Positions 6,228 through 6,776 of a DNA stretch of 6,776 nucleotides are shown piece by piece (position 1 is the stretch's first letter; every line of letters starts with the position of its first letter). The stretch comes from Thauera sp. UBA6194 (GTDB taxonomy: Bacteria; Pseudomonadota; Gammaproteobacteria; Burkholderiales; Rhodocyclaceae). Under the pieces are notes generated by a model. That model did no database searches. It worked only from the letters and a program-made list of their open reading frames with translations, and had not been told where the DNA came from. The stretch lies in the NCBI GenBank assembly GCA_002422685.1, contig DITC01000017.1:1-6776 (forward strand), written 5' to 3'. The translations under genes were made by a program, and so were the position numbers.

Positions 6228-6776
6228 ATGGCAACTTACCTCAAGACCCCGCACGGGCTCGAGGAGATGGCCTCGCATGCGCACGGCCTCGGCCTGCGCG
6301 CGCGGCGCTTGCTCATCCTCATCGACGGCCGGCGCGACACTGCCGCGCTCGCAGCCATGACCGGTGACGCGAAGTTCGAAGAGAGCCTCGCGCAACTCGT
6401 CGCGGGCGGCTTCATCGCCGTGGCAGGGCCTGAGGCGAGCCCGATCGCGCCCCCCGCCACGGCCGCATCCGGCACGGCGCTCGCATCCAGTGCCCCCACA
6501 CCGGCGAAGCCCGCCGACGCGCCCGCGCCGAGCGCTGCACACGGTGGGGGCGGCGAGAGTCTGCAGGTCGCGCGCGATTTCATGATGAACACGCTGCGCA
6601 CATTTCACGGCCCCTACGGCAAGCTCGATCTGCTCAAGCGCATCCACGCCTCGACGCACAGCGCAGAGCTGCGCGCGCTGTTCGACGACTGGCTCGGCTC
6701 GATCAGCGAGACCCGCATCGGGCGCAAGCGCGCCGACGAGCTGTCGGCGCGCCTGCTCGAGGTGCTGCCCGGCTGA
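6228..6776 (+). CDS. Uncharacterised two-domain protein, winged-helix-like N-terminus
   Basis: I cannot assign a function to this 182-residue protein. It is complete, from the ATG behind GGAG to the TGA that ends the window. Residues 5-66 read as a small alpha/beta unit: LEEMASHAHG, then LRARRLLILIDGRRD and a short helix. It ends in ESLAQLVAGGFIAVAG, which looks like the recognition helix and wing of a winged-helix fold. Residues 67-110 are a low-complexity Ala/Pro/Ser linker ending in four glycines. Residues 111-182 are predicted helical and look conserved in style: VARDFMMNTLRTFHGPYGKL, LLKRIHA, LRALFDDWL and ISETRIGRKRADEL. No signal peptide or membrane segment is seen, so it should be cytosolic. 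The 137-base gap with a possible promoter suggests it is transcribed apart from the lipid A run. From memory, similar proteins occur in other betaproteobacteria as hypothetical proteins. A regulatory role is only a guess. Confidence 0.85.
   Translation: MATYLKTPHGLEEMASHAHGLGLRARRLLILIDGRRDTAALAAMTGDAKFEESLAQLVAGGFIAVAGPEASPIAPPATAASGTALASSAPTPAKPADAPAPSAAHGGGGESLQVARDFMMNTLRTFHGPYGKLDLLKRIHASTHSAELRALFDDWLGSISETRIGRKRADELSARLLEVLPG

Noticed and set aside
4756..6234. 492-codon open frame on the minus strand opposite rnhB and the methyltransferase
   Set aside because: It has the same compositional signature (Arg, Gly, His and Ala rich, no motifs) and lies opposite two genes with clear catalytic motifs.

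Overview
The window comes from a high-GC Gram-negative bacterium, most likely a betaproteobacterium and plausibly of the Thauera/Azoarcus type in Rhodocyclales. The basis is the strong G/C preference at third codon positions, the style of the encoded proteins, and a gene order close to, but not the same as, that of E. coli. The genus is an inference from the look of the proteins; no search was run.

Bases 1-6090 carry one dense run of plus-strand genes for the outer membrane. In order they are the 3' end of bamA (outer-membrane protein insertase), an ompH/skp periplasmic chaperone, lpxD, fabZ, lpxA, lpxB, rnhB (RNase HII) and a SpoU/TrmH-family RNA 2'-O-methyltransferase. Gaps run from a 4-base overlap (fabZ/lpxA) to 36 bases (bamA/skp), and no internal promoter or terminator is evident, so this looks like a single transcription unit that starts upstream of the window. 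E. coli has the same order from bamA to rnhB but continues into dnaE; here the methyltransferase occupies that place.

The genes fit together. FabZ and LpxA compete for the (R)-3-hydroxyacyl-ACP pool. LpxA puts the first acyl chain on UDP-GlcNAc, LpxD adds the N-linked chain after LpxC (not in this window), and LpxB condenses two monosaccharides into the lipid A disaccharide. Skp and BamA deliver and insert the beta-barrel proteins that share the outer membrane with that lipid. Residues at the acyl-chain ruler positions of LpxA and LpxD suggest a lipid A with short, about C10, hydroxyacyl chains.

Bases 6091-6227 are the only real intergenic space (137 bases). They hold a weak sigma-70-like promoter candidate, a perfect 7-bp GC hairpin and a 13-base palindrome. 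Bases 6228-6776 encode a complete 182-residue protein of unknown function: a small winged-helix-like N-terminal domain, an Ala/Pro linker and a helical C-terminal domain. It has its own good ribosome binding site. No mobile element, tRNA, rRNA, CRISPR array or sign of horizontal transfer was seen. Most of the window is ordinary conserved core genome. The parts most worth a second look are the acyl-ruler residues and the last gene with its leader.
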